A stretch of DNA of 64,000 bases. Source: Mycoavidus sp. B2-EB (GTDB lineage Bacteria; Pseudomonadota; Gammaproteobacteria; Burkholderiales; Burkholderiaceae). Each line of letters starts with the position of its first letter. Within the stretch, counting starts at the first letter, position 1. Below are positions 18,366 to 29,352 of the stretch, one piece after another. Location of the stretch: assembly GCF_014218255.1 (NCBI RefSeq), contig NZ_AP021872.1, forward strand, positions 1,364,001-1,428,000, read 5' to 3'. Below the pieces are notes generated by a model. That model had not been told where the DNA came from and did no database searches. It saw nothing but the letters and a program-made list of their open reading frames with translations. Both the position numbers and the translations under genes were made by a program.

Positions 18366-20072
18366 TTATTGGTTCTGACTATCCAGCTTGGCTTTAAGCA
18401 ATGCACCAAGATTGGTGGTCCCGCTTGCTGCTGCACTATCACGTTGGTTTAAATCAGGCGGTACGCCGGCATCTTTTGCTTTAATTGATAGATTAATGCT
18501 ACGCGCTTTACGGTCAATATTAATGACCATCGCATCAACCGCATCGCCTTCTTTAAACACAGTGCGCGCGTCTTCAACTCGATCGCGGCCAATCTCAGAA
18601 GCACGCAAATATGCATCGACATCCGTTGCCAGCGCCACCACAGCGCCTTTAGCGTCCACTGATTTAACTGTGCCTTGCACGACTGAACCTTTGTCATGCA
18701 CTGCAACATAGTTATTAAATGAATCGCCTTCAAGCTGCTTAATACCGAGTGAAATGCGTTCTTTTTCAACATCGATACCTAAGACCACGGCCTCAACCTC
18801 GTCGCCTTTCTTAAATTTGCGCACGGCTTCTTCGGCGGCTTCATTCCATGACAGGTCAGACAAGTGCACTAAACCGTCGATCGCGCCAGGCAAGCCAATA
18901 AATACACCAAAATCAGTGATGGATTTAATCGCGCCTGAGATTTTGTCGCCTTTTTTGTAGTTACGGCTAAAATCATCCCATGGATTAGGTTTGCATTGTT
19001 TCATGCCAAGGCTAATACGGCGACGGTCTTCGTCAATCTCAAGCACCATCACTTCAACCTCGTCACCCAATTGTACGGCTTTACCCGGAGCAACGTTTTT
19101 ATTCGTCCAGTCCATCTCGGACACATGCACTAAACCTTCAATGCCGGATTCAACTTCAACAAATGCGCCATAGTCGGTAATATTAGTGACTTTACCAAAC
19201 AAACGCGTGCTAGATGGATAACGGCGCGCAATGCCTTCCCATGGATCGCCACCGAGCTGCTTAACCCCTAGCGAAACACGGTTCTTTTCTTGATCAAATT
19301 TGAGAATCTTGGCTGTGATCGTTTGGCCTACAGTCAGCGCTTCACTTGGATGACGCACACGCCGCCAAGCAATATCAGTGATATGCAATAATCCATCAAT
19401 GCCGCCCAAATCAACGAATGCGCCGTAGTCGGTAATATTTTTAACTACGCCTTCAATCACTGCGCCTTCTTGGAGCGTTTCTAGCAGTTTCGCGCGCTCT
19501 TCGCCTTGTGAGGCTTCAATCACAGCGCGACGCGATAGCACCACATTATTGCGCTTGCGATCTAATTTAATAACACGAAACTCAGTTGTCGTACCCTCAT
19601 AAGGCGTGGTGTCTTTAACTGGACGCGTATCAATCAATGAACCTGGCAAAAAGGCACGAATGCCGTTTACCATAACCGTCAAACCACCTTTAACCTTACC
19701 GGTAATTGTGCCAGTGACCAGCGCGGCATCGTCCAGCGCTTTTTCAAGCGAGAGCCAAGAAGCAAGGCGCTTAGCTTTATCACGCGATAAAACTGTGTCG
19801 CCATAACCGTTTTCCAGTGCATCGATTGCGACTGAAACAAAATCGCCTACTTGAGCTTCAAGTTCGCCTTGATCATTTAAAAATTCATCAACTGGAATAT
19901 AGGCTTCAGATTTGAGACCGGCATTAACGACCACAAAATTATGGTCAAAACGCACCACTTCGGCGGAAATCACTTCACCCGCGCGCATATCCTGGCGAGC
20001 GAGTGATTCTTCAAACAGCGCGGCGAAGGATTCGGTAAGAGGGGTAGAGGTTGGGGTTTGTAAATCGGACAT
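18366..20072 (-). CDS. rpsA: 30S ribosomal protein S1
   Basis: RNA-binding ribosomal protein that unwinds and docks mRNAs with weak ribosome sites. Six S1 (OB-fold) repeats are visible, with the repeated pattern [35 protein letters not shown] and [18 protein letters not shown]. The ATG at 20072 (MSDLQTPT) is chosen, giving 568 residues; an in-frame GTG at 20093 would add 7. Neither has a good ribosome site, which fits the known S1-autoregulated, SD-poor leader of rpsA in E. coli. Order cmk-rpsA-ihfB is conserved. Confidence 0.96.
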   Translation of the reverse strand: MSDLQTPTSTPLTESFAALFEESLARQDMRAGEVISAEVVRFDHNFVVVNAGLKSEAYIPVDEFLNDQGELEAQVGDFVSVAIDALENGYGDTVLSRDKAKRLASWLSLEKALDDAALVTGTITGKVKGGLTVMVNGIRAFLPGSLIDTRPVKDTTPYEGTTTEFRVIKLDRKRNNVVLSRRAVIEASQGEERAKLLETLQEGAVIEGVVKNITDYGAFVDLGGIDGLLHITDIAWRRVRHPSEALTVGQTITAKILKFDQEKNRVSLGVKQLGGDPWEGIARRYPSSTRLFGKVTNITDYGAFVEVESGIEGLVHVSEMDWTNKNVAPGKAVQLGDEVEVMVLEIDEDRRRISLGMKQCKPNPWDDFSRNYKKGDKISGAIKSITDFGVFIGLPGAIDGLVHLSDLSWNEAAEEAVRKFKKGDEVEAVVLGIDVEKERISLGIKQLEGDSFNNYVAVHDKGSVVQGTVKSVDAKGAVVALATDVDAYLRASEIGRDRVEDARTVFKEGDAVDAMVINIDRKARSINLSIKAKDAGVPPDLNQRDSAAASGTTNLGALLKAKLDSQNQ

Positions 20073-20218
20073 AAAATTAAGAGGACTACGCACACTATAT
20101 TGGTATAGTTACTTACGGCAAAACTGTGCGCGGGGTTAAAAGTTAATCACCAAGCTGCTCTTTTCAAGTTTTCAAAAAGCAACCAACCTAAGCATCACCG
20201 CGCCCTATGGCAATCTGC

Positions 20219-20947
20219 CTATGCACCCGCATGGGCGTGCTGCGACACAGGGATCGATAATGCAACGAACCACTCGAATATTTTACCAACCACTTGTTCC
20301 ACACAAAGATTGGACGTATCGAGTATTTTCGCATCTTTAGCAGGCTTAAGCGGCGCACTCACGCGCTGTATATCACGCGCATCGCGCTTAGCCAAGTCTT
20401 GCGAAAGGGTTTCTATACTAGCAGGAAAACCTTTCTCTATCAATTGTTTATAGCGCCTTTGCGCGCGCGCCTCAACGCTTGCCGTCAGAAAAACCTTTAA
20501 ATTTGCGTCTGGAAAAACCACCGTACCCATATCACGACCATCTGCCACGAGACCCGGCAATGTGCGAAAAGCCCGCTGCCGGGCAAGTAACGCGATTCTC
20601 ACCGGTGCGTGCGTGGCAATTTCAGAAGCACGATTGCCAATTTCTTCCGCGCGGATTTCATTAGATACCTTAACGCCATCGAGCTTTACATATCCGTCTT
20701 TAAATACAATATGCAGTTCGCGCGCTAATAGCGTCAGAGCAGCCACATCCCGTACCGCTAACTGGCGCCGCAGACTCGCCAAAGCCAGCAACCGATACAG
20801 TGCGCCACTATCAAGATAATGAAAGCCTAAACGCTGCGCCACTTGCTGCGCTACAGTCCCCTTGCCGGACGCCGTTGGTCCATCAATCGAGATGACAGGT
20901 GCGTGCAGTTTTGTATGCTGTTTTGCATGTTCTCTAACTGTCGTCAT
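20219..20947 (-). CDS. cmk: Cytidylate kinase
   Basis: Phosphorylates CMP and dCMP with ATP in pyrimidine salvage. P-loop [16 protein letters not shown] near residue 20; [15 protein letters not shown] and the nucleoside-binding [15 protein letters not shown] follow, and the lid region [11 protein letters not shown] is present. The 242 residues fit the family with a slightly long basic N terminus. Its start overlaps the aroA stop by 4 bases, so the two are translationally coupled. Confidence 0.96.
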   Translation of the reverse strand: MTTVREHAKQHTKLHAPVISIDGPTASGKGTVAQQVAQRLGFHYLDSGALYRLLALASLRRQLAVRDVAALTLLARELHIVFKDGYVKLDGVKVSNEIRAEEIGNRASEIATHAPVRIALLARQRAFRTLPGLVADGRDMGTVVFPDANLKVFLTASVEARAQRRYKQLIEKGFPASIETLSQDLAKRDARDIQRVSAPLKPAKDAKILDTSNLCVEQVVGKIFEWFVALSIPVSQHAHAGA

Positions 20948-22257
20948 CGCACAATTGCGGCAAAGCGCTCAAAATAGTCAGGAAATGTTTTGGCCACACA
21001 ATTTGGATCATTAATTCTCAGCGGCACCCCAGCCAAACTCACGAGCGAAAAGCACATAGCCATGCGGTGATCATCGTACGTATCAATCACCGCCCCTGCG
21101 CTTAGCGTAGCCGGCGGCGTAATACGCAAAAAATCCGCCCCCACCTCAATTACCGCGCCCAGCTTCCGCAGTTCAGTCGCCATCGCGGCTAAACGATCCG
21201 TTTCTTTGACCCGCCAACTTGCAATATTACGCAATATGCTAGTCCCTTCAGCAAAAAGAGCCAGCACTGCGATTGTCATCGCAGCATCAGGGATTAAATT
21301 ACAGTCCATATCAATGGCTTTAAGCCGGCGTTGGCTATTTGCAACACCACTGACTTCGATCCAGTCCGGCCCCATGGTTACATTTGCGCCCATCTGCGTC
21401 AACACATCAGCAAAGCCAATATCGCCTTGGATACTTGCGCGCCCTACCCCAATCACTCGCAACGGCCCTCCGCCCACGGCGCCAGCCGCCAAAAAATAAG
21501 AGGCCGATGAAGCATCCCCTTCAACCGTTATATGGCCCGGCGCTTGATAGGAGGAATTTGTGGCAAGAGTGAAATGATGCCAGCCCTCACGCTCTACTGG
21601 CACACCAAAGCGCGCCATCAGAGTCATCGTAAGATCAATATAGGGCTTTGAAATCAAGTCTCCGTCAATTTTGAGCATGGCGCGCCGCGTCGCCGCTGGC
21701 AGCAGCGGGAGCGCCATGAGCAGAGCGCTTAAGAATTGGCTTGACACATCGCCGCGCACGTAGAGTTGCTGCGGAGGTGCGCTTTGCTGCATACGCTCAA
21801 TCAGCAATGGCGGAAAACCCGCCCGCCCAGAATAGGTAATCGATGCGCCTAGCTCTTGCAAACTATCCACTAAATCCCCAATCGGCCTTTCGTGCATACG
21901 CGGTACGCCTAAAATCTGATACGCACTCCCCTCTCCGGCTTGCAACGCGAGCGCGGCGCTTAACAACCGCACCGCAGTACCCGCATTACCCAGAAAAAGC
22001 TGAGCTTTTCTGACGGGAAACGTGCCGCCTACCCCGTCGATTAGATAATCTTGGCCTTGCCGTACGTAATGCACGCCAAGTTGAGTTAATGCATCTAACA
22101 TCACGCGCGTATCATCCGCCTCTAGCAGATTAGCGATAACGGTTTTTCCAGAGGCCAGCGCCGCTAGCAAAAGCGCGCGGTTTGAGATGCTTTTGGAGCC
22201 TGGTAACTGCACCGTACCCCCGGCATAGGTATACGGCCCTAAATCAAGATGTTTCAT
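20944..22257 (-). CDS. aroA: 3-phosphoshikimate 1-carboxyvinyltransferase (EPSP synthase)
   Basis: Joins shikimate 3-phosphate and PEP in the shikimate pathway. Motifs: [20 protein letters not shown] at the N terminus, [36 protein letters not shown], and the C-terminal [20 protein letters not shown] and [14 protein letters not shown]. The ATG at 22257 ([14 protein letters not shown]) is the better start, giving 437 residues and a 14-base overlap with tyrA; the longer frame from 22314 would run deep inside tyrA. Confidence 0.96.
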   Translation of the reverse strand: MKHLDLGPYTYAGGTVQLPGSKSISNRALLLAALASGKTVIANLLEADDTRVMLDALTQLGVHYVRQGQDYLIDGVGGTFPVRKAQLFLGNAGTAVRLLSAALALQAGEGSAYQILGVPRMHERPIGDLVDSLQELGASITYSGRAGFPPLLIERMQQSAPPQQLYVRGDVSSQFLSALLMALPLLPAATRRAMLKIDGDLISKPYIDLTMTLMARFGVPVEREGWHHFTLATNSSYQAPGHITVEGDASSASYFLAAGAVGGGPLRVIGVGRASIQGDIGFADVLTQMGANVTMGPDWIEVSGVANSQRRLKAIDMDCNLIPDAAMTIAVLALFAEGTSILRNIASWRVKETDRLAAMATELRKLGAVIEVGADFLRITPPATLSAGAVIDTYDDHRMAMCFSLVSLAGVPLRINDPNCVAKTFPDYFERFAAIVR

Positions 22258-23200
22258 TTTTAGATAATGACCAGTGTGTGCGTATTGTACGAGCTCGCTC
22301 AAACAGTGCTTCAATGGCTAAGCCATCACTTTCTTCAAGCGCCCTGCGCAAATGAGTTAGCACTGTCAGATAGCCGTCTAATTCCGCCAACAAGGCGCTC
22401 CGATTAGCCAGACAAATATCGCGCCACATTTCCGAGTTTGAGGCGGCCAGCCGAGTAAAGTCCTGAAACCCGCTCCCCGCAAGAGCCAATTTAAGCTTTA
22501 AGTTGCCCATTGTAAGCAACTGCTCAATCAATGCAAAGGCCAGCAAATGCGGCAAATGACTCACCGCAGCCAGGACCTGGTCGTGCTGCGCTGGCGTCAT
22601 AATATGAATCTTAGCCCCCACCGAGCGCCACATTGCTGCGATACGTTCACAGGCTAACTCCGTATTTTCTGGCTGCGGGCACAGCACTACATTACGCTTC
22701 GCATATAACGTATCTAGCGCTGCCTCAACACCGCTTAACTCACGTCCAGCAATTGGATGACCTGGCACAAACTGACTGATTTTATCGCCCAAAGCAGTCG
22801 CCGCGGCAGCCAGCACATCCAGTTTTGTACTGCCCACATCCGTGATTAGCGCGTGCGCCTCAAGGTGCGGTGCAATGCATTCAAGCACCCCCCCCGTTTG
22901 CGCCACAGGCACAGCCAAGACAATTAAATCTGCGCCAGACAAGGCTTGGCTTAATGCCATACGATCAGACAACGCGACAGCTTGATCAATCACCCCTAGC
23001 TGCAGCGCGCGCGTCATAGAATCTAGCGTGCGGCCAACCCCAACAATGGTTCCTCTCGCTTCAGTAGGCGCCCGCCGTAGTGCGCGCGCCAAAGAGCCCC
23101 CCATCAAGCCAACGCCAACAATCACTAATTTCTTAAACGAGAAATCACTAGCGGGTAAAACCTCTGAAGGAGAAGCAGAAAAAGGCACGTCTGAGTACAT
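22244..23200 (-). CDS. tyrA: Prephenate dehydrogenase
   Basis: NAD(P)-dependent oxidative decarboxylation of prephenate to 4-hydroxyphenylpyruvate for tyrosine synthesis. Rossmann motif [18 protein letters not shown] near residue 26; [10 protein letters not shown] and [18 protein letters not shown] (substrate His/Arg region) are intact; the C-terminal dimerisation half has [19 protein letters not shown]. It is a monofunctional enzyme of 318 residues. It begins 1 base after the pheA stop; the hisC gene found between pheA and tyrA in Burkholderia relatives is absent. Confidence 0.95.
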   Translation of the reverse strand: MYSDVPFSASPSEVLPASDFSFKKLVIVGVGLMGGSLARALRRAPTEARGTIVGVGRTLDSMTRALQLGVIDQAVALSDRMALSQALSGADLIVLAVPVAQTGGVLECIAPHLEAHALITDVGSTKLDVLAAAATALGDKISQFVPGHPIAGRELSGVEAALDTLYAKRNVVLCPQPENTELACERIAAMWRSVGAKIHIMTPAQHDQVLAAVSHLPHLLAFALIEQLLTMGNLKLKLALAGSGFQDFTRLAASNSEMWRDICLANRSALLAELDGYLTVLTHLRRALEESDGLAIEALFERARTIRTHWSLSKNETS

Positions 23201-23201
23201 A

Positions 23202-24281
23202 TCAATACGCCCGCGGGTAAGAGCCCAAGATTTTAATAAACGCCGCGCTCTGTTCTAATTCTGCAAACGCGGCAGCTAATGGAGCATCGGCATAATGCCC
23301 GGCTAGGTCGATATAAAAATAATATTCCCAAGCACCGCTTTTAGCGGGCCGCGATTCAAAACGCGTCATTGATACGCCATGGCGCGCCAAAGGCTCGAGC
23401 ATCCGAAATACTGCGCCCGCTACGTTTTTTACCGCTAAGATCAGCGCAGTTTGATCGTGCCCAGTAGGCACGCACGCTTGCCCACCAATCACCACAAAGC
23501 GCGTGCGGTTATGTGGATCATCTTGAATCATTGCCTGCGCTATGGCTAAATTGTAACGCGTCGCAGCGCGCTCACCAGCAATCGCCGCTACGCTTGCATC
23601 CGCAGCCGCCAACTGAGCCGCCACGGCATTGCTCGCCACCGCTTGCCGCTCAAGCTGTGGCGCATGCAGCGTCAGCCAATGTTGACATTGCGCCAGCGCT
23701 TGCGCATGAGCGCACACACGCGAGACGCCAGCCAATGTACCCGTGCGAGTTAATAGATTATGTTGGATCGGCAGCACCACTTCACCCGTTAGCCTAAGCG
23801 AGGAGTCTAAAAGTAAATCCAGCGTGCGTGAGACTGCGCCCTCGGTCGAATTTTCAATCGGGACAATACCCATCATGGCAGCCCCCGCTTCAACCGCTCG
23901 AAAGACTTCATCGATCGATGGACAAGGCAACGTTTCTACCGCAGACCCACTGTATTTATATAGAGCCTCTTCGCTATAGGTACCAACCGGCCCAAGAAAG
24001 GCAGCCGTGAATGGTTTTTCAAGAGAGCGACTAGCCGCCATGATTTCTCGCCAAATCGCGGCAATCTGCTCCGTTTGCAAAGGCCCCTGGTTAAGCGCGT
24101 GTAAGCGCGTAAACACCAATAGTTCACGCTCAGGGCGAAATATCGGCGTTTTGAAATGCTTTTTGATCGCGCCGATTTCAAGCGCCAGCTCTGCTCGTTG
24201 GTTTAATAACCCAAGCAACTGCTCATCGATCAAATCAATACGGTCGCGTAAAGGCTGCAGTATCGGCTGTTCATCATCCAT
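23202..24281 (-). CDS. pheA: Bifunctional chorismate mutase/prephenate dehydratase
   Basis: Makes phenylpyruvate from chorismate for phenylalanine synthesis. Three parts are visible in 359 residues: AroQ-type chorismate mutase helices (LRDRIDLIDEQLLGLLNQRA, about 10-90), the prephenate dehydratase domain (AFLGPVGTYSEEALYKY, about 94, with VPIENSTEGAVSRTLDLLL and the NRTRFVVIG segment), and a C-terminal ACT regulatory domain containing SMTRFESRPAKSGAWEYYFY, the classic ESRP phenylalanine-binding motif. Feedback inhibition by phenylalanine is therefore expected. Confidence 0.96.
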   Translation of the reverse strand: MDDEQPILQPLRDRIDLIDEQLLGLLNQRAELALEIGAIKKHFKTPIFRPERELLVFTRLHALNQGPLQTEQIAAIWREIMAASRSLEKPFTAAFLGPVGTYSEEALYKYSGSAVETLPCPSIDEVFRAVEAGAAMMGIVPIENSTEGAVSRTLDLLLDSSLRLTGEVVLPIQHNLLTRTGTLAGVSRVCAHAQALAQCQHWLTLHAPQLERQAVASNAVAAQLAAADASVAAIAGERAATRYNLAIAQAMIQDDPHNRTRFVVIGGQACVPTGHDQTALILAVKNVAGAVFRMLEPLARHGVSMTRFESRPAKSGAWEYYFYIDLAGHYADAPLAAAFAELEQSAAFIKILGSYPRAY

Positions 24282-24354
24282 GCTATCTCAAAATAAAGCG
24301 GCAATAAAAAAGTAGATCATCGGCTCCAGCTTGAGCTCTGTGAGCAGCGCCTTG

Positions 24355-25458
24355 CTAGGCATGGCGGCGCTCAAACTCTTGCATATAATCAACTAGCGCA
24401 GATACTGCCGCAAGCGGTACTGCATTATAAATTGAGGCGCGCATGCCGCCAACTGACGTGTGGCCTTTTAATTGCAGCAAGCCGCGCGCACGCGCACCAG
24501 CTAAAAAGTCATCGTTACGCGTTTCATCAGCAAGATAAAATGGCACATTCATGCGTGATCTAGCGGCTGGCTCGACCCGGTTAATATAAAAATCACTGGC
24601 ATCAATGGTCTGATAAAGTCGTTGCGCTTTTTCAATATTGCACGCTTCGATCGCAGCTAGCCCGCCTTGCCGCTTAAGCCATTTGAAAACTAGACCCGCG
24701 ATATAAATCGCATAAGTAGGCGGCGTGTTATACATTGAGTCGTGTGCGGCAACAGTGTTCCATGTAAAAGCCGAAGGACAAATCGCCAGCGCCCGATCTA
24801 ACAGATCTTCGCGCACAATGACTAAAGTCACTCCAGCGATACCAATATTTTTCTGCGCCCCCCCGTAAATTACGCCAAATTGGGTTACATCCAACGGGCG
24901 CGATAATAAGTGGGATGAAGCATCAGCAACTAATGGCACCTCGCCTAAATGCGGGATGTCAAAAAACTCAACCCCATTCACAGTCTCATTTGTGCAGATA
25001 TGGAGATAGGCCGGATCAGCCGACACCTGCCAGTCTGTAAACGCGGGAATCCCAATCAGCTCCCTATCTTGGTGAGAATGAGGTGCTTTTTTTTGATTCG
25101 TAGCAGCAATGTGCACGTCACAATAACGGCGCGCCTCCAGTTGTGATTTAAGCGACCAAGCTCCCGTTACTACATAGTCCGCCACTTTACGCGCGCCAAG
25201 CAAATTTAATGGCACTAACGCATTTTCGGCAAGTGCCCCACCCTGTAAAAAAAGCAGCCGGTAATTTGCCGGTAGATCGAGTAATTCAGCTAAATCCGCC
25301 AATGCAGCTTGATGAATCGATTCAAATTCACGGCTACGGTGGCTCATTTCCATGACACTCATACCCGTGCCTTGCCAATCCAGCATCTCATCGGCAGCTT
25401 GTTGCAACACGTCAACGGGTAGTGCTGCCGGACCGGCGGAGAAATTAAAGGCGCGCAT
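24355..25458 (-). CDS. serC: Phosphoserine aminotransferase
   Basis: PLP enzyme converting 3-phosphohydroxypyruvate to phosphoserine (serine synthesis), also acting in pyridoxal synthesis. Starts [37 protein letters not shown] and the PLP-lysine segment [13 protein letters not shown] (Lys near residue 195) are present; the C terminus has [13 protein letters not shown]. The 367 residues are full length. It lies 73 bases upstream of pheA on the same strand. Confidence 0.97.
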   Translation of the reverse strand: MRAFNFSAGPAALPVDVLQQAADEMLDWQGTGMSVMEMSHRSREFESIHQAALADLAELLDLPANYRLLFLQGGALAENALVPLNLLGARKVADYVVTGAWSLKSQLEARRYCDVHIAATNQKKAPHSHQDRELIGIPAFTDWQVSADPAYLHICTNETVNGVEFFDIPHLGEVPLVADASSHLLSRPLDVTQFGVIYGGAQKNIGIAGVTLVIVREDLLDRALAICPSAFTWNTVAAHDSMYNTPPTYAIYIAGLVFKWLKRQGGLAAIEACNIEKAQRLYQTIDASDFYINRVEPAARSRMNVPFYLADETRNDDFLAGARARGLLQLKGHTSVGGMRASIYNAVPLAAVSALVDYMQEFERRHA

Positions 25459-25635
25459 CTGTATGACTTGTATTCAAGGGTGTTTAGGTCATCTTTTCGT
25501 TGCTATCATGCACCGAACTACACAACACAGCATCATTTGTATCAGGCAAAACCACATCATTTCTGACCTATGCTTGCGCCATCGAGAAGACGTGCAGGAA
25601 AGAACGCGCTTATCTGACCTAGATTTAAATGCATT

Positions 25636-25676
25636 ATGGCCGTTTTGCATCGATATGCAAAACGGCCATTCTTTTT
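25636..25676 (+). terminator. Strong hairpin plus T run, oriented against its neighbours
   Basis: ATGGCCGTTTTGCAT (25636-25650), loop CGAT, then its exact reverse complement (25655-25669), followed on the plus strand by TCTTTTT (25670-25676). The T run makes it a plus-strand intrinsic terminator, yet both flanking genes (serC and the DUF2059 gene) are on the minus strand. On the minus strand the hairpin is followed by AATGCATTTAAAT, so it may still slow transcription from the DUF2059 gene. Confidence 0.6.
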
Positions 25677-25694
25677 AAAAACGCATCACTCGGA

Positions 25695-26345
25695 TTACTT
25701 CGTAGTCTTGTTTGCCGGTTTTTGCGGAGTACGCGATTTAGCGACCAACTCAATTTCTTTATCAGCTTGTTCACGCGTCGCTTGGACCGACGGTGGCATG
25801 TATTTCTGCATTAAACTGTTAAGCACATAACTACCCACTTGGTCTTGTACTTGTAGAAATTTGCTGCCCGTTTTACTTTTGTAGAATTTGGTTAAATCTT
25901 TAACTTCATCTGTAGTGTAATACTTAGCATAAGCATCGCGTTGTGCTTGCAGCGCATCTTGGTGAAATTGCGCGGTTGTAAACGGCTGGCCGGCTTGCTC
26001 CGCAAGCTTAGCTAACGCGTTTTGCCGTAATTGTGGAACGGCTGCACGTTTTTGTGCATCAGTGAGTTTTTTATTCTCTGACAATGCATCGGACAAAATC
26101 GCCGGCACTAACTGCTTCATTTGCATCTGGGCGCTGTTGCCAATTGCAGTAGCATGCTTATCCGCATCAATTGCCGCCAGCAAATCTTTAATTGCTGCCT
26201 GCTGAGCCGGATCAAGCGGCGCTGCTGCGGGAACCATAGCTGAAGGCGCTTCACCCTGCATAGACAGCGGCTGAGCCATAGAAAAAGCCGGCGCCAACAA
26301 AAACCAAGGGGCTAACAACATCCACTGTTTAAATTGTATCTGCAT
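25695..26345 (-). CDS. DUF2059-domain exported protein
   Basis: A 216-residue secreted protein of unknown function, with a signal peptide (cleaved near FSMAQ, residue 25), an A/P/Q-rich linker, and a DUF2059 domain with the typical DEVKDLTKFYKSKTGSKFLQ segment. The C terminus is lysine-rich. It follows gyrA by 3 bases and precedes serC, the same order as in Burkholderia relatives, which supports a conserved but uncharacterised envelope role. Confidence 0.82.
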   Translation of the reverse strand: MQIQFKQWMLLAPWFLLAPAFSMAQPLSMQGEAPSAMVPAAAPLDPAQQAAIKDLLAAIDADKHATAIGNSAQMQMKQLVPAILSDALSENKKLTDAQKRAAVPQLRQNALAKLAEQAGQPFTTAQFHQDALQAQRDAYAKYYTTDEVKDLTKFYKSKTGSKFLQVQDQVGSYVLNSLMQKYMPPSVQATREQADKEIELVAKSRTPQKPANKTTK

Positions 26346-26348
26346 GTA

Positions 26349-28979
26349 TTACTCCGTAGAAGTTAACTGTGTGTCAAGGCCAGAATCTGCCTCAAGGTTG
26401 GTCTCGGTATCCGCATCTTCCTCTGCTTCGGTTTCAGCGACCTGTTGCAGCCCCGATAATGTGGTCCCTTTGTCCAGGCTAATAAGTGTAACACCTTGGG
26501 TTGCCCGGCCCATTTCTCGTATGCCTGAAACACGCGTACGGATCAATACCCCCGCCGTTGTAATCAGCATAATTTCATGTTCTGGTTCAACTAATACGGC
26601 GGCGACCACTTTGCCATTACGCTCCGTTGTTTGAATCGCAATCATCCCTTTAGTGCCACGTCCATGACGCGTATATTCAGCAATTGGGGTACGCTTTCCG
26701 AAGCCATTTTCAGTAGCCGTTAATACAGACTGACGCTCATTATCAGCTACCAGCAAGGCAATGACCTGCTGCCCCTCTTCTAGCCGCATGCCGCGCACAC
26801 CACGGGTACCGCGCCCCATCGGCCGCACATCGTTTTCACTAAAACGCACTGCCTTGCCACTATCTGAAAAAAGCATGACATCATGCTCACCATCCGTAAT
26901 CGCCGCGCCAATCAAATAATCGCCTTCATCCAAATTGACCGCGATAATTCCTTTTTTGAGCGGCCGACTAAAGGCTTCAAGCGGGGTTTTTTTAACCGTG
27001 CCAAGCGAGGTAGCCATGAAGATATAACGTTCCGCAGAGAACTCTCTCACCGGGAGCACCACGGTAATCCGTTCACCTTCAATCAATGGGAACATATTAA
27101 CGATAGGCCGCCCTCGCGCGTTGCGCGAACCCTGTGGCACCTCATAAACCTTAACCCAATATACTCGGCCATGATTAGAAAAACACAGAATATAATCGTG
27201 CGTATTCGCAATAAATAGGGTTTCAATCCAATCGTCTTCTTTCATCGAAGTCGCTTGCTTACCTCGTCCACCCCGTTTTTGCGCACCATATTCGGATAAT
27301 GGCTGCGCCTTCACATAGCCGCTATGCGACAGCGTCACAACCATGTCTTGCGGCGTAATTAAATCTTCCGTATTGAGCTCAGTTGCATTGAATTCAATCT
27401 GTGAACGACGCGCATCGCCAAATTCTTTTTTAATTGCCGCTAGCTCATCACTAATAATGGTGCGAATCCGCTCCGGTTTTGCCAAAATATCCAGCAGATC
27501 AGAGATTTGCGTCATCATCTCACGATACTCTGCCAAAATCTTATCTTGCTCAAGCCCAGTCAGTCGCTGCAAGCGCATTTGCAGAATTTCCTGCGCCTGC
27601 ACATCGGATAATTTGTAGAGCCCATCAGATTGCATCCCAAAGCTCGGATTTAAGCTTTCTGGCCGATACGCGGCGCCACCGCCAGGCGTATCGCTCGCGG
27701 CGCGCAATAGCATATCGCGCACCAGTGGCGAATCCCACGCACGCACCATTAATTCTTGCCGCGCGCTCGGTGGCGAAGGAGCCGCTTTGATAATCGCAAT
27801 AAATTCATCAATATTTGCCAACGCAACTGCAAGCCCTTCCAACACATGCCCACGCTCACGTGCACGGCGCAATTCAAATACCGTACGGCGGGTGATCACC
27901 TCTCGCCGATGCGCTAAAAAACACACCAGCATTTCTTTCAGATTCAGGAGCTTTGGCTGACCATCGACCAAGGCCACCATATTCATGCCAAAGGTGTCTT
28001 GCAACTGGGTATTTTTGTACAGGTTGTTCAGCACCACTTCTGGCACTTCACCCCGTTTGAGCTCAATCACAGCTCGCATGCCGCTCTTGTCTGATTCATC
28101 CCGAATATCGGAAATGCCCTCAAGCCGCTTTTCATGCACTAACTCAGCAATGCGCTCAAGCAACATCCGTTTATTGACCTGATACGGTAGCTCGTCAATG
28201 ATGATCGCGCTACGTTGGCCACGATCGATTTCCTCAAAATGCGTTTTAGCTCGCATCACCACACGGCCGCGGCCGGTACGATAGCCATCACGTACCCCAG
28301 CAATACCGTAAATAATGCCAGCCGTTGGAAAATCAGGCGCTGGGATAATCTCGATTAGGTCGTCGATCGAAGACTCAGGACGGTCCAGCAGCAAATGGCA
28401 AGCATCCACCACTTCATTCAAATTATGAGGCGGGATATTCGTTGCCATCCCAACCGCAATCCCTGACGAGCCATTAACCAGTAGATTCGGCATCCGCGCG
28501 GGCAGCACCACCGGCTCATTTTCGCTGCCATCATAATTCGGCTCGAAATCGACGGTTTCTTTATCCAGGTCTGCCAACAATTCATGGCCGATCTTAGCCA
28601 TCCGAATTTCGGTATAACGCATCGCGGCGGGGTTATCCCCATCAACCGAACCAAAATTACCTTGACCGTCAATCAGCATGTAACGTAACGAAAAGTCTTG
28701 CGCCATGCGCACAATCGTGCCGTAGACTGCTGCGTCGCCATGCGGGTGATATTTACCGATGACATCCCCGACAATTCTGGCGGATTTTTTATACGCACGA
28801 TTCCAGTCATTATTCAGCTCGTGCATTGAATACAACACACGCCGATGCACTGGCTTAAGGCCATCATACACACTAGGCAGCGCGCGTCCTACAATCACGC
28901 TCATCGCGTAATCGAGGTAAGAACGACGCATTTCCTCTTCGAGTGAGATGGGTAAAGTCTCTTTGGCGAATTGATCCAT
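26349..28979 (-). CDS. gyrA: DNA gyrase subunit A
   Basis: Catalytic DNA-cutting subunit of gyrase, which introduces negative supercoils. Active-site Tyr lies in [10 protein letters not shown] near residue 122; the GyrA box [10 protein letters not shown] is present in the C-terminal wrapping domain (about 560), followed by six-bladed pinwheel repeats and an acidic tail. The 876 residues match the family. In the quinolone-resistance region residues 81-87 read GDAAVYG, so the positions equivalent to E. coli Ser83 and Asp87 are Ala and Gly; see findings. Confidence 0.98.
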   Translation of the reverse strand: MDQFAKETLPISLEEEMRRSYLDYAMSVIVGRALPSVYDGLKPVHRRVLYSMHELNNDWNRAYKKSARIVGDVIGKYHPHGDAAVYGTIVRMAQDFSLRYMLIDGQGNFGSVDGDNPAAMRYTEIRMAKIGHELLADLDKETVDFEPNYDGSENEPVVLPARMPNLLVNGSSGIAVGMATNIPPHNLNEVVDACHLLLDRPESSIDDLIEIIPAPDFPTAGIIYGIAGVRDGYRTGRGRVVMRAKTHFEEIDRGQRSAIIIDELPYQVNKRMLLERIAELVHEKRLEGISDIRDESDKSGMRAVIELKRGEVPEVVLNNLYKNTQLQDTFGMNMVALVDGQPKLLNLKEMLVCFLAHRREVITRRTVFELRRARERGHVLEGLAVALANIDEFIAIIKAAPSPPSARQELMVRAWDSPLVRDMLLRAASDTPGGGAAYRPESLNPSFGMQSDGLYKLSDVQAQEILQMRLQRLTGLEQDKILAEYREMMTQISDLLDILAKPERIRTIISDELAAIKKEFGDARRSQIEFNATELNTEDLITPQDMVVTLSHSGYVKAQPLSEYGAQKRGGRGKQATSMKEDDWIETLFIANTHDYILCFSNHGRVYWVKVYEVPQGSRNARGRPIVNMFPLIEGERITVVLPVREFSAERYIFMATSLGTVKKTPLEAFSRPLKKGIIAVNLDEGDYLIGAAITDGEHDVMLFSDSGKAVRFSENDVRPMGRGTRGVRGMRLEEGQQVIALLVADNERQSVLTATENGFGKRTPIAEYTRHGRGTKGMIAIQTTERNGKVVAAVLVEPEHEIMLITTAGVLIRTRVSGIREMGRATQGVTLISLDKGTTLSGLQQVAETEAEEDADTETNLEADSGLDTQLTSTE

Positions 28980-29082
28980 GTATCAGGCTAGTTGGTTCTA
29001 CGGCAAGAAGCCGCGCTAACGGCTACTGCCTTAAAGAATAAGGGGCTGTATCAAGAGCCAAGTTACAGATGAAAAACGCGTA

Positions 29083-29110
29083 ATTTTAGCATGCGCAGCT
29101 CTTTGTCCAA
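29083..29110 (-). promoter_or_regulatory. Possible sigma-70 promoter of gyrA
   Basis: Minus strand TTGGAC (29110-29105), 16 bases, TAAAAT (29088-29083), about 104 bases before the gyrA ATG. The whole 373-base gap between gyrA and the ompA-like gene (28980-29352) holds only divergent promoter DNA as far as I can see; no further gene, repeat or RNA was recognised. Confidence 0.4.
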
Positions 29111-29352
29111 GCCCAGTTACCCTCACCCACCTGTTGCGTGCCTGCCACAATTGCATAATCACCGTCCGCTTTAGAAGGAATCTTCACCGACTGAAGAGTG
29201 CAATATGGCAGAATAGTTATGCGCAAACAGACATTGCAGTGCAATTTATTGAGTATTTTTCACTTGCTTTCAATGCCATCCTGCGAGCATCATTTTTCAA
29301 ATCATCAGACGCGCAGCAAACCTGCGATAATCTCAAATTCGAGAGGAGAAAT

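Noticed and set aside
29134..29352. 72-residue N-terminal extension of the ompA-like protein
   Set aside because: It lacks a ribosome site and would bury the clear signal peptide that begins at 29353.
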